Of a stretch of 64,000 bases of DNA, positions 1-12,000 are shown piece after piece. The notes under the pieces are model-generated. The model was not told the origin of the DNA. It saw nothing but the letters and a program-made list of their open reading frames with translations, and made no database searches. The first letter of the stretch is position 1. Each line of letters begins with the position of its first letter. Source of the DNA: Dipteris shenzhenensis (taxonomy: Eukaryota > Polypodiophyta > Polypodiopsida > Gleicheniales); NCBI GenBank assembly GCA_047967505.1, contig CM106538.1; one strand, given 5' to 3'. A program made the position numbers and the translations under genes.

Positions 1-1
1 T

Positions 2-425
2 TTTGAGGTCATTATGGTAGATGAGGTTCACAGGCAAATGCTTTTGGAACATTCGCCACTCTTTTTCGGGCCTGCACGTTTTGCCATGGCCCCCCACAAG
101 GGATTATCAGGCTCTGATTCGACATCGATGTCCGGTCTAGGTTGAAGTTGTAGACTTCCCACAATGCATGGCTTCACTCTTGCCTAAAATTGCAGCAACT
201 TTATGCAAAGTGGTTTGCCCACCGCAGCCTAACAGTAACTCTAATCGATTTTGCATTCTCTGGGATATTGATAATCCCACACCGGAGTCTTATTCAATCA
301 TGGTGAACAATGTTGACATGGGAAGTGTATTTTATGAATTGAAATGGGGATTGTTTGTAGGGGCTTGTTTTCAATGTAAAAGATTTGGGCACATGGCTTC
401 GCAGTGCCCCAATGAGTCAGCATAA
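2..425 (+). pseudogene. Zinc-knuckle (DUF4283-type) retroelement ORF remnant
   Basis: Two overlapping frames read as one degraded protein. Positions 2-145 and then the frame continuing from about 147 carry a VEVVDFP...LLPKIAATLCKVV stretch like the RNA-binding-like DUF4283 region of plant retroelement proteins. The part from 168 to 425 ends in a clean CX2CX4HX4C zinc knuckle (CFQCKRFGHMASQC). A frameshift and an in-frame TAG break the N-terminal part, and the window edge cuts the start. Such proteins usually come from LINE-like or other retroelements and from domesticated derivatives. The fit to DUF4283 is by pattern only; the zinc knuckle is directly visible. Confidence 0.5.
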
Positions 426-491
426 AATGCCTCCTACTACTTTGCTTGCTCAGATGCCCAATAAGGATGCTCGCGGACTCTCACTGAAGGA

Positions 492-938
492 CACATGCAC
501 AATTTAAGCTCAACCAAGCCTGGGATAATAGTCGAACTATGTTCCGAAAATCTTGACATTTCAGATGGGCTAGTTAATGGAGCTGATGCTATTTTTATGA
601 GCTTGGATATTGAAAAAAAACCTCCCAGAGCATGGTTGCAATTCACAGATACGAGGATAGGTTCAAAGCCATGAAATGCGAACTTAGCATTGTACACAAA
701 CAAAGAGAAGCTTTCATGGACACCTATTTTGCAAGTTACTCGAGAATTTCAAGTGGGCAAGAACTTCCTCAATAGTGTATGTCGCCATCAATTCCCAATA
801 CAACCAGCTGTTGCTAGAATAATCCAAGGACTCTCGATGAGTACATTAGGTTTTGATCTAACATGAATAAAATCACACGGCCTAACATATACAATGTTGT
901 TACGTATACGAGATCCAATAAACCTTTACATGGTATAG
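492..938 (+). pseudogene. Helitron-type PIF1-like helicase, C-terminal fragment
   Basis: One frame reads through this stretch with only two internal TGA codons, at 672 and 864. It matches the end of Helitron/PIF1 helicases: a strand with ISDGLVNGADAIF, then a WLQF..TRIGSK region, then CRHQFPIQPAVARIIQGLSMSTLGFDL (helicase motif V region, written here only as a pattern). It closes with SHGLTYTMLLRIRDPINLYM, which corresponds to the 'YVALSRVR..NLY' motif VI. The Rep and HUH parts are not in the window. The endonuclease ORF immediately downstream fits Helitrons that carry an EEP domain next to the helicase. Non-functional because of stops and truncation. Confidence 0.7.
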
Positions 939-1019
939 CCAATTCTAATGAAGCATATCAAAGTTCACATGTCTGTTCTGGAAGAGATCGAAATATTGAG
1001 GAAGAAAAGAGCTTAGAAA

Positions 1020-1658
1020 TTGGACTTTGTGAATTTCACTATGCTTAACAGTACATACGAAATATTGCAATCACTTAACACCCGCACTTTTCACAAAAAT
1101 AAGCAAGACATACTTGAAATTTTCAACATTCTTGCATCCCAAATATTTTGCTTGCAAGAAATACACAACAATTCCTTTACAGACATGCACATTGAAGGTT
1201 TCAAATATATCTCACAATCAATGGGAGTTGGAATTTGTACTTACTGCAAAGACAACATTAAACTTATAAAACATCAACACTTCTTGGAAAATAACTTTCA
1301 ATGTTTACTTACTATCTTTGAAACTGAATCATTGAACAAACTAGTCATACTTAATGTATACAAGCACCCAATAGCTACAACAAATAATGTTATAAAACTG
1401 CTCAATAGCATCCTCAAAGATTTGGATTCCAACATACCTACTTACATTTTAGGGGATTTCAACATGGATTTTACTTTGAAGAATGCGAACATGGAGAAAC
1501 TTAGCATTTTCATGGGACATTTCAATATGAAACAGCTCATTCATCAACCAACTACAATACATAACTCAACATTAGATCATATTTGGACAAACATTTGCGA
1601 CAAAAATACAATTATAGGTACCCACTATGCATATTGGTTAGATCATTCCTTAATATAA
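1020..1658 (+). CDS. Endonuclease/exonuclease/phosphatase domain protein (Helitron-associated)
   Basis: A 212-residue open frame with the motifs of the EEP nuclease superfamily: a CLQEIH motif (metal-binding Glu) near residue 46, GDFNMDF (catalytic Asp/Asn) near 144-150, LDHIW near 186, and a final DHSLI with the general-base His near 210. This is close to a complete EEP domain. It lies about 80 bp after the helicase fragment on the same strand, so I read both as one Helitron remnant. The domain would nick DNA during transposition, but LINE endonucleases share the same fold, so a LINE origin is possible. The chosen ATG is simply the first in frame and is uncertain. No reverse transcriptase follows, which argues against a LINE. 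Confidence 0.6.
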   Translation: MDFVNFTMLNSTYEILQSLNTRTFHKNKQDILEIFNILASQIFCLQEIHNNSFTDMHIEGFKYISQSMGVGICTYCKDNIKLIKHQHFLENNFQCLLTIFETESLNKLVILNVYKHPIATTNNVIKLLNSILKDLDSNIPTYILGDFNMDFTLKNANMEKLSIFMGHFNMKQLIHQPTTIHNSTLDHIWTNICDKNTIIGTHYAYWLDHSLI

Positions 1659-1736
1659 ACAACTCTTTCTAGTCAAATCATTCCTTAACATACCACTTCG
1701 TTGGCAGGCCTTTTGAATGTAATTCATCTTGTTTCA

Positions 1737-1901
1737 TTAGGGCTGCCGTACAGTGTGAATTGCTCAAGAGAACGTACCCTTAGGGAGGGAAGGTGTGTGT
1801 GGGGATTTCAAGGTCCCAAGAAGGAAGCTTGGGGCCTAAGGAAGGGAAAGGGGCCATTAGATGGAGGATCGAACGGCGGGGGTGAGGACAAGTGGAAGGG
1901 G
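1737..1901 (+). repeat. Copy 1 of a block shared with the NDA gene upstream region
   Basis: This stretch and 5329-5449 share long near-identical runs, starting at attagggctgccg and continuing through a GA/G-rich segment ending in gacaagtggaagggg. Copy 1 has about 40-55 extra bases near its start. Here it directly precedes the HD-Zip pseudogene; copy 2 lies about 630 bp before the NDA start codon. It could be a promoter or 5' leader fragment carried by a transposon, or a dispersed repeat. Confidence 0.75.
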
Positions 1902-2465
1902 TGAAATTATCGGACGTGGAGCAAGATAGAACTTGCAAAGTCAATTCAAGGGGCAGCAACGAAGAGGAAAACGGATGCACAAGAAAGAAGCTCAAGCTCT
2001 CCAAAGACCAATCCGCTCTACTGGAAGAAAGCTTCAAGGAGCACATGATGCTCAATCCAGTACTGCAAGCCCTCGCAACCTTGCATTAGCGTGGGAGCAA
2101 CTCTTTGTTATAGATGCATGTAAGGTCTGTTTCTAAACAAGTGTTGAAAATGCGTTAGTATGTAGAAGCAGTAGAACGCGTTGGCAAAGTAGTTAAATCT
2201 GAGGCCACGACAAGTGGAAGTGTGGTTTCAGAACAGGAGAGCAAGGTAATGAGCCGAGTTCTAGAGAGGGGGGATTGAATGAGGATAGACTGTATGATAG
2301 GAGGGTGATGGTGTGATAGGAGGCTAAAGGAAAGGATGTATGTGAGATGATGTGCAAGACAAGCTAAAGCAAATGGAAGTAGACTGTGAGCTGTTGAAGA
2401 GGTGCTATGAGTCGTTGACGGAGGAGAATAGGAGGCTACAGAAGGAAGCAACTAGCATTTTATAA
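1892..2465 (+). pseudogene. HD-Zip class II transcription factor pseudogene
   Basis: Exon-like pieces spell the homeodomain-leucine zipper of HD-Zip II factors. At 1892-2060 the start of the homeodomain reads KKLKLSKDQSALLEESFKEH. At 2166-2245 the third helix reads LNLRPRQVEVWFQNRRA. At 2358-2465 the zipper reads [23 protein letters not shown]...AG intron separates the last two (donor at 2246, acceptor near 2358). Lesions: TAG codons at 2172 and 2190 replace residues inside helix 2/3, the last splice joins out of frame by one base, and the coding stops right after the zipper without the CPSCE redox motif. Living members bind CAATNATTG sites and act in shade and auxin responses; this copy cannot encode one. 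Homology is clear, and pseudogene status follows from the lesions. Confidence 0.8.
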
Positions 2466-5328
2466 GGAGTAAAGCTACAACTTTTTGGTTTAATAGTTCT
2501 GGCAATGTTGTGTTTGCATAAAGTGTTGAAGTTGGGCAAAATATGTTGAAAACTTATAAGTAACTTTGGTGGTTTTCCTTCATCAAAATTAGGAAAAACT
2601 CCTTTTTTCAATATAATATGAAATTTATACTATATTGAAACTAGAAAACTTTACTGGATTTGGTTCCCAAAGATGTGCCACCATGTGCCCATGCCATAGA
2701 AGAAGAACTTTTATGCTGTTTTATACACTTACACTCATACCCGCATGGCTTAACATGTGATATAGTTTGTGCACTTACATCATACGACACGGTTTGCCAT
2801 GGGCATGGTTTGAGCAAGGTCCTTTTTTCTTAGACATAACGTGATCCTTGTGCTAAGGTCGCACAAAGCATGTGATCTCTACAGTAAATAGATGCTCCAT
2901 TGGAGCAAGTGGAATATATTACACTCAAAAGAAGGAAAAACAAGATCCACACAAACAAAGCCCATGCCTTGGCTTTCATGTTCAAATGGATGGAAGTATC
3001 TCTCCAAAATAGAAAGATAGAGAAATTCATTATTATTGCATAAAGAGTGGGGTTAGCATTCTTTGGATTTAGGATAGTTGCAATAGTAAAAAACATGGGG
3101 CTTCCATTCTCTGCGGGGTCTTTAAAGTAGACTTGCCTTGCTCTAAGAGTGCTTCAAGAGTGGGGTTAGCATTCTATGGATTTAGGATAGTTGCAATAGT
3201 TAAAAACATGGGGCTTCCATTCTCTACAGGGTCTTTGGAGTAGACTTGCCTTGCTCTAAGAGTCGCTTCTTGCTTGACCTAAAATTTAAACGTAGGGGTG
3301 GACATGCAATGCCATTTGGCCTTGTGTGATGCCAAAAAAGAAGCCACCTAAAAACTGAAGCTTATTGGGTGATCCGAGCTGATGCCCTATGTTTTCGTCT
3401 TCTTGGTCAAGTTGACTTCATTCGTGGATGTGAATTGGAGTTAAGAGTTCTAAGTAAGTTTAGTTAGTTCTTAGGTAGTTTGTTTTTATTGTTAGTGTTA
3501 GTTTAGGTTTTATATGCTTTGTATGCTAGTAGTTGCCTTTGCCTCCTTTCTCTTCATCTTCTCTAGGTTGTCTTGGCTTCATGGTCGTCACATTCTATTG
3601 TTCCCTAGTCTTGCCACATATTGTAAATGGTATGTGAAGGGCCCATTAAGATTCTTGCATTTAGGGTCAATTCAGACAATGGAGATGTCATCCTCACAAA
3701 AGGGGTGTTTCATGAGTGGAACCTCTCTATTTGATGACATAAATGTTCGGCGGAAGGCTCCTTTGTCTAGCAAAATCCCCCCGCCCAAGCACTAGCCAAG
3801 AGGATGCTAACCAATTAAAAAGTGTACCGAGGAAGTAAGCTATGAGTAGAGAAGTCATTTGCCTTGTTTAAACACACACAAGTGGTGATAGTCCTCCCAA
3901 AGGAGGGTTTGGTTGTTGCCCAATTTGAACTTGTGATGTTGTCCTTGGTAGTGGGAGTGTTTCTCTATCCCGTTTCCATTCTCTGTTCATGACAATAACC
4001 GACCTTAACAAAGCAAGGCCTTAGTAGATTTTGCACCTAGACATAGATCCTAGAATGGAAACTCTTTTTGAGAAGAAATCCGAAATATTTTTAGAACATA
4101 TTTACTTTCCCCACACTCACCCACTCACTCACACACTCATGGTCCACTACGAGGGGTGTGTTCGCTTGGGGCCAAGCAATAGATGTACTATGATGTTGGA
4201 TTTCACACTTGGGGAGATGCCTATTTGTGAAGGTCGCTCGTGCCAATGAGAATGTGCGCCCGCTTTTCCTTGCTTTCACAAGCGTGTGAATGGGTTGTAG
4301 CAAAAGAATATGTGGTTGTTGAGTTACAGACGAGCGAAAAAGCAAACCTAAGTGAGATGTCTGAATGGAATCTACCAATTGTAGGGTGCTGTGGAGGAAC
4401 CACACCTGGCCCTCAGAGATATGATCCAACCCATCAACCACCCGACCAACTATTATTGGGCAATGCGATCGACAACATTTATTAGGATTGCCCCGCTACG
4501 GCTAGGCCATAGCAATGATCCACTTTCATGTTTGAAATGAAAACAAGCTAGAGCCCCCCCTCCCTGCAAGTTCTTGCCCCCCTGCAACAACAATTGATTT
4601 CTCAAGCCCCTGTGGCTGCTTTAGCAGCTTTTTTGGTCTCTCGGCAGCACCTTGTGCCACTTGTTATATGTGTGAAATTCAGGCACGCCCATGTTCTACG
4701 AGGACACAAGTTTCCAAGAAAAACAAGTGAAAGAAATGAATGACTTTGTCATGCATAAGGCCTGCTCAAAATGTAAAACAAAGGAGGTAGTGAATGGAGA
4801 GAGAGACGGAATGACAAAAAAAACGAGGGGCTCTAAGTCTTGAATTCTCCATTAGTGCACTTAACTCCCACTTGACGCAGCCAATCAAAGCATTACACCT
4901 ATTTTAGAAGTAACCAATCAAAGCATCACACTTTATTTTAAAAGCAAATTAATCCTAAAATTTCCGAATTTTTGCTTTACAAAATGAGAATGATTGCTAA
5001 GAGTGCGTTCCCATGTAGTGCTTTTCAATGCTGAAAGAGCGTTGCTCAAGCGTAGGTGGGCATTTTCGAGTGAGTGTTCCCACTCGTTGCCTGCCCTCTA
5101 CTCATGTGCCATGCCTGCTCGTGTCAGTTGAAAATGATGCTTGTGTGAACCCAAAAACCCGGAAGGGACATAAACTATTGGTTGCAAGAGCAGTGGCATC
5201 GTAATGCCGGGAGAGCTCTTTTTTCCATCTCCCGCGCAAAAGGTACTGCTACTAGGACCTAGCATTTTAGCCATGGTGGGAACGGGCTCTATGGCTGACG
5301 CAGAGGGGGGAGGCCAAAAACGGTTTTC
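2466..5328. other. Intergenic stretch without recognisable gene
   Basis: Apart from the 113-bp duplication I see no coding homology here on either strand. Open frames of 60-116 residues (for example minus strand 4091-4441 and plus strand 3514-3795) show no known motif and no conserved composition. The segment 4690-5000 is A-rich and carries repeated ccaatcaaagcat motifs at about 4880-4930. Confidence 0.5.
3043..3268. repeat. Tandem duplication, period 113 bp
   Basis: Two head-to-tail copies (3043-3155 and 3156-3268) share gtggggttagcattct, ggatttaggatagttgcaat and tagacttgccttgctctaag, with a few substitutions between them. No coding sense. Confidence 0.8.
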
Positions 5329-5449
5329 CATTAGGGCTGCCGTGGGGGGGTTTCAAGGTCCCGAGAAGGAAGCTTGGGGCCCAAGGAAAGGAAGGGGGCC
5401 GTTGGATGGAGGATCGGACGGCGGGGGTGAGGGACAAGTGGAAGGGGAA
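5329..5449 (+). repeat. Copy 2 of the block shared with the HD-Zip pseudogene upstream region
   Basis: Near-identical to 1737-1901 without its extra bases. It lies within the presumed promoter of the NDA gene. The 193-residue open frame crossing it (5204-5785) has low-complexity composition and is probably not coding. Confidence 0.75.
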
Positions 5450-6075
5450 CCTAAAAGCGAAGATGCCAAGCGTGTCTTGTTCAAGAAAACTCTCTTCAAA
5501 AAAAAAAATTGCTTCTTCTTTCATTGTCTTCTTCTTCTTCTTCTTTTCATCGTCTTCTTCGTTGCCCTGCATCGCCTCCTCCATCGCCATCGCCATCGCC
5601 ATCGCTCATTTTGCTCCTTCTCATGCCTCTCCATCACCATTTTTTCTCCTCTCCAAGCTCCCCTTTGCCTCCATCGCCACAATTTCGCCTCCCTCCACGC
5701 CATCCCCGCTAATTCTTTCTTCCATCTCCCCGCGCATTTTTCTTCTTGCCAGCGCTTTTTGCTGCTGGTTTCGAGTCCCGGGTGAGAGCCGTTTCATCGA
5801 ATGCCGCTTTGTTCTCCGCCTAGATGCGTGATGCTCCGTTCGCTGCATCCTCCGCAGAATTCGATTCGTTCTTCCTGCTCGTCGTCCGCGTCTTTGACAC
5901 TCTTTGAGTAGCTTCGAAGGATTTGGTGTGACGAATTACGGCTCCTGATTGAAAATTTGGAATTCCAGGTTGGAAAGTACGGGTCCTCCGCACTGAGAGA
6001 ATTTGAGGAGCGATCGCAGGAATTGTAAAGCCTTCTCTTGGACGGATTTGTTGCTGTGCGGAATTCTGTGCATTC
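5450..6075 (+). promoter_or_regulatory. Presumed promoter and 5' leader of the NDA gene
   Basis: This 600-bp stretch before the dehydrogenase start codon carries a CTT-repeat tract (about 5518-5545), a CATCGC hexamer run (about 5580-5605) and general pyrimidine richness, as is common in plant 5' leaders. I cannot place a TATA box or transcription start. A leader intron is possible (cccgggtgagagcc near 5778 resembles a donor) but unproven. Confidence 0.35.
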
Positions 6076-9000
6076 ATGGCGCTGCGCCATCTGGTGAGGT
6101 CTCACTTGGAAACAGCGCGAAAGCTGCAGGGAGCCTTCCTAAACAATCCAGCAGCAGCAGCAGCAGCACGAGGAGGAGGAAATGCATTCGCATTTTCTTC
6201 CTGCATATTCACTAGTTTCCCTGATAGCCAAAGGTTTGTCGCCATCAGGGGATGCATGGGATCATATCGCTTCGTTCATAGCGAGCAAGCTGTCGCACAC
6301 GCTGAGCTTCCTCCTGTTGATCATCAGCCAGAACCTCCTCCCGTTCATAGTCAGCCAGAAGCACAAATTACGAGCATAAGTAGTTTGCCCGCAACGAAAC
6401 CCGGGGCAAAGCCAAGGATCGTGGTTCTGGGATCTGGCTGGGCTGGCTGTCGTCTCATGAAGGATCTGGACACCAAGCTCTGCGACATTGTTTGCGTTTC
6501 TCCACGAAATCATATGGTCTTTACACCTTTGCTGGCCTCTACGTGCGTTGGAACACTTGAATTCCGCTCTGTGGCAGAACCAGTCACACGCATCCAGACG
6601 GCCTTCTCTAAAGCTCCGAACTCCTTTTTCTTCCTTGCTCGATGCATGCGCGTCGATACAGAAAAGCATGAGGTAGCCATCTTGAGCAACGATAGTCCTG
6701 GACTACGTCCGATGGATACAGTTTTCATAAACGATCGTAAAGCGCTCGAATTGAGTATAAGGAGTGTGAACAGAAAACGTTGCCACAAGGCTGGAAATGC
6801 TGCGTGGTGCCCTTTTTGCTTTGTTACTGCATTCATTCCAAAATGTGCTCTACTGAGAGGATCATACGTGTACCTCGTCGCCCGATGATTTGGTCTGTTC
6901 AGCTTGAATTGACGATTGCTCTGCCTGCACCACTAATTGTAATTGGCGCTGTCGATCTGTCTACCCAACTCTGAGCTATGTGCCATTGAACGCCCTGTTG
7001 AGATTCTCTCGGAGGTGACGAGCCTTTGGGATCGGGATTGCCAGCTTTGTTTATAACGTTCTGTATACTAGCTAACGACGTTGACAACTTCTATACGTTA
7101 TAGCTTGTATGGTATCTTAGTAGTCATGAGCTACACAAAAACCAGTAGGATGTTGGTGTGATCATATTTAGCCTCTGTCGCAATATTTTCATGGATGCGT
7201 TAGGCTTGCTTTCAATCCTTTCTTTTTCAGCGTCTCCGTGGTTTGTCTCGTTTTACCCATTAGCTCACTTTGGCTTCCCCGTAGCGTTCATCTCTCAACC
7301 AAGGCATTCTGTCCCATCTGTCTGCCCTTGTATTGGCTTACTGATCGGAGTACTTATTTTACCGCGTGAATGTTTACTTTCGCGCTTGCTTTTAAGCTTG
7401 AGGAGTCTTTAGGCTTAATTATTCTTTTATACAAGTTACCGTTTTGAATGGGTGCAGCAGATGCCACTTCATTGACACAGACACAAGACGCCCACGCCCC
7501 TTGATCTTGTCATTCTTCCCATTCCTGAAGCCACCTTCAGTCAAAACTATGCACATCACGTTCTCATTTTGGAGCCCGTCGTGGGTTGTTTTTGTGGTTT
7601 TCTCTTATCTCTAAGCTTGTTGATCAATATCTTCTTTGCATGCCAGATCCATTGTGTGGCGGCGGATGAGAGTGGTGACGCGAAGAGTGAGAAGGCTAAA
7701 ACTTTCACTGTAGCATATGACAAGCTTGTTATTGCAGCCGGAGCACAAGCTCTGACGTTTAATATACAAGGCGTGCAGGACCATGCTATCTTTCTTCGTG
7801 AGGTCTCTGATGCTCAGAGTATTCGGAAAAAGCTTCTTCTGAATCTCATGCTCTCTGATATTCCCGGTATATCTTTTTACATATGTCCGTTGATTTAGCA
7901 AAATTTTAGAATTCAAATCTGCATGAGTTTGACTCGTTCATGTGCGCACACAAAAGAATGCTGGTACAGTGCAATGTGGAAACGATTTTGCATAAGGCAG
8001 AAGGAAATGCTGTTTGTTCCATTGCACAAATTGCATTCAAAGCAGGAAGAAACGTGCTGATTGAATGGTCTCATCATTGAAAATTGTTTCCATAGTAACT
8101 TATGTACAGCCTGCATGGCCAAGAAATAGGCCAGCTCTTTTCTGTAGCTATAGAAAGGACAATTCTTATGGTACAGAGAGAACATAAGCGTAACTTTGCT
8201 TACTAAGTTATTATTATTTTTTATTTTTCTTTGTCGCTCTTAATTTTGTCTAAAGTCGCTTACAAGTTCACTTCTTTCCTTTGTTCTTCGCTTGTTAGAA
8301 CTATAAAAAATTTTAATTTGTAAGATTGGCTATATTCTAGTCTTATGAAGGTATATAGTTCTTATGATATTCAGCCGTGCCATGGGTGCAAATGTCTCTT
8401 CAATACCTTGAATTTGACTGTTTCCATTGGCCTCCAGTCTGGCTTAAGCTACTGGCTTTTCCTGTGAATCTTGCTTGATTCTGTATATCAATGTGGTGCC
8501 AATGACCTTAACCCTCAGGCAATTTACACAAGTCTTGTGTGTGACTTCATGCATAGGATCTTGCCATGTTTGTTCAAGGCTCCTGCCCTCTGCAATCTCT
8601 TATAAATGCTGCATTTGAGTTGTTAAGAGTGTTAAGTAGATGTATTTCTTGACGCTCTGAGGCCTCCTGGTTCCCTCAGTGCTAAACTTAGGTCATTCCT
8701 GCACACCACCATTTGAACAGTTTGTTTTCATGAGTTGAGGGTGGAATATTGTCCTCCACAACCTTCTTTCCCTTAGGATTAGACCTGCAATGATCTGGAA
8801 TGATTGCTTTCCGATTTGGCTACTTTGTACTTTGTTCATTCAGATGGCTAAATGGCCCTGCTGAAGATAAGCTTTCTCTTATGGATGTTATATAACTTTG
8901 TTCTTCTCATAGCCAACAAAATTGCATGCAGGGACCTTCAATCCAGCTTCCTTCTTGATACTTTGGCACATGCCCATAGGCAGTACAACCAAACCTCTTT

Positions 9001-12000
9001 ACATTTGAGTAAGCACATGTATTTGAGTTGTGTTAAAGGTTATTATCCAGAGATAGCCTAGAAGGTCGAAGACAAGGAATCTTCTCCAAACTGAAGGGTG
9101 GAGTCCTTGCCGAGAAGAAAGGAGATTTCACATTCAGGTGTGCTTGCAGACTTCAGGTTATCTACACCTTGCCATGGATTCCAACTCTCTCATTCCCAAT
9201 TTTTGGGAGTCTAGAAAGCTGGACAGAACCAACTATCCTATATGGAGAACTGAATATCCATTGCCATCCAATGCTAGGCAGATCAAGATAAAGTGGAGGA
9301 GTGGAACTTGATCAATATGAGACCAAGAGCACAGGGAGGATCATCATACTTCAAAATCAACTGTTCAACTTCAAAAATAGATGAAGGAGAGTCAGCCCAT
9401 GACTTCCTGATGAAGGTCAAGATTCTTAGGGATCAACTAGAAGCAGTTGCCCACAAGGTGGACGGTAATCAATTAGCTATGCTCCAGGTCACCAAGCTTT
9501 CGAGGGGCTACCGAGGGTTGGTGACGATTCTCACCAAGGGAGAATGGACAAGGCTACTTACATTGGAGGATCTGGGTCTGCTGTTGCTTCAGGAGGAAGC
9601 CTAGATGAAGTTGTACAACAGAAAGGAGGATGACAATGGTGATGAGGCGGCTCTCATAGCCAAGAACAAGAGTGGCAAATGGAAGCCATAGAAAAACAAG
9701 GATGCCAAGAATGAAGACGAGGATGCTCCTGATAGTGATAATAAGAAGAAGAGAAAGAATCATAGGAAATGCTTCCATTGTGACACACCTGGACATTTTG
9801 CTTGTAGAAAGAAGAAGGCGGACCAAGCAAAGAGCGACCTGTCTGAGGCCAATGTTGTAAGAGAAGAACTATTCTTAGCAATGACACCTTGTCCCATTGA
9901 GATAAAGTTTGCGGACCCAGGTGTGATAGGGTTCATGAAAGACATCGAGGAGTCTAGCGTGGTGGAGGATGGAAGATTTTGCTCAGCCATGGGAACTGAG
10001 GACCAGTCCAGTACACTTGCCGGGATGAAGAGGCTCACTCAGAAATGGAGCTTGAAGTCACCGAGGGCAACGTGGAACATGTGCACTGACTGACATAAAG
10101 GCATGGATGAAGACTGTACTTCTGGGAGGTACCTGGCTTGATCCAACGGCAAGCATCACCAAATTAAGTCTGTAAGGTATGTATCCTCATTATGTTTGAT
10201 TAGAGATTTTGTAGATTTCTTTGGGGGATGTGTTTGTACAACTGCTCTCAGTTGGCTGGAGAGTGGAAGGTGAAAGCCTTCCGTACAGACAGGGGCATCT
10301 CTTACTGCAGAGGCTTTTGACACCTGCTGCAAGGTTGCTCTCGAGAATAGTGACAAAGACTTCAACAAGCTTGAGTTGCTGATCAACAGAGGTGATCAAG
10401 AGGCTTCTCCACACAAGCCAAGTAGCATTATGCTGGTAGGACCAGATGACGATGTTGGCAAAGCCTTTATGGTGGAGGTGAGAGATCTAGAGGATTGAGG
10501 AGAGGCTGGAGGGATTCCTTCTAGTCAGGATCAAACGTGAACCAGCCACTAGGATCTCACTATGCGGGTAATCAAGGTCTAAGATGCGGATGGTATCGGT
10601 TGTATATTGGGTTGAAACAGGCCCAAGATCTTTGGTACGTTGCAGGGTTTGGTTGGTCTTTATCTTTATACTGGATGATCCTGTTGGTGCCTTGGGACAC
10701 AGAAGACGTTCGTGACTTGGACCAGAAATTGCTGGTTGGAGCAGGGCCATGGAGCAGACTGTTTGGTGGCTCATACAGGGCCTTAAATAGGCATGGACCC
10801 AGAGCAGCAGGTCGGCTGACCTGGCTGCCTACAGAGTGGGTCGGCTGACCGCAGTCTGTGAAACAAACAGACCAGCGAACCAGTCGGCTGGTTCCAGGGG
10901 CATTCAGCCCTCTAAAATGAGCTCATTGTGGTAGCCGCATCCATTCCTTGGGTGCTCAGCCTACAGATCACTGTGCAACAGTGAAGAGCAGTGGGTGCCC
11001 CCTAGAAATCATCATCCAGAGATTACTTTGCAAGAGCACAAGTCCCTAATGTCAGCAGCAGATTTAGGCGCAGACCTACACCTGTAGGAGAGCACAAGGG
11101 GTGCAGCAAAGGGAGCTTTGTCTGCAGTACACATCAGCACATATCTTTGCAGGTGTGCTCAGCCTTGAGCAGCTACTGAAGCCCTCACAGAGGCTCGTGA
11201 CAGAAGAGGAGTTACCTACAGAGGGTGCAGCAAACAGAGCCTTGTTTTGGTACCTTACCTCAGGAATTGTTTCTAGCAGTGTTGTTACATGTGTTGGCAA
11301 GTTTTTGTACTTGATATTTACCTATATATCTATTCTTCCTTGGCTGTATACCTGAGTTTTCGTTCAGATCTGCATTGCCCTCTTTACATTTAAGTAAGCA
11401 CATGTATTTGAGTTGTGTTCCACATAAGTTTCTTGTGGTGAACTTCCACTGTGTAGGAGTATTGGCTTTAAGCAAGGAACCTCCCTCTACTTTTTTAATA
11501 GTTCAGACCATAAAGCGATTGGAAGATTAGGGATCTCTATCCACACGAGTCTATACCTGCTTGGAAACGATCCCTTGACTCAAATCTCATGCCATTCTTC
11601 AGCCACTATCCTATTGGGCAATATTGCTATATGTGCTAATGAAGAATAATGCTGAAAAGAGGATGAGTGTGCAAGGTAGCACTGAAGAAGGTCGAGAATG
11701 GAAAGAAGTGACCCAAAGGTACACAGACCTTCTGAAGGACCTACAACAAAAGATTTATGAGAAGATCTAGCACGAAAGAGAGGTAGTATGGGTGTACAAT
11801 GAAGAGAAGAAGATCTATGAGGTGAAAGGGACAAAACTGGCACTAAACAAGGAGAAGGTGCATTTATCTTTGTTCATTATACCTTACATTACAGAAGAGT
11901 GAAGCTTTAAATGCTACAGAGAAATTTGGGATGAACACTATGAGCATTTGAATAGTCACATCGATTTGCATTAGAATACTTGCTGAGGGACGATTTTGTG

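Larger units (their letters stand above)
8996..11420 (+). repeat. 40-bp direct repeat flanking the intron 2 Copia debris
   Basis: Positions 8996-9034 and 11381-11420 share tttacattt(g/a)agtaagcacatgtatttgagttgtgtt with one mismatch. The pair brackets the gag remnant, so it may be what is left of LTR ends. The flanks do not align further, so the element is old or rearranged. Confidence 0.6.

Noticed and set aside
4091-4441. 116-residue minus-strand frame
   Set aside because: No motif, overlapping frames on both strands, composition not gene-like.
5204-5785. 193-residue frame upstream of NDA
   Set aside because: Low-complexity, overlaps a dispersed repeat and CT-rich leader, no homology recognised.
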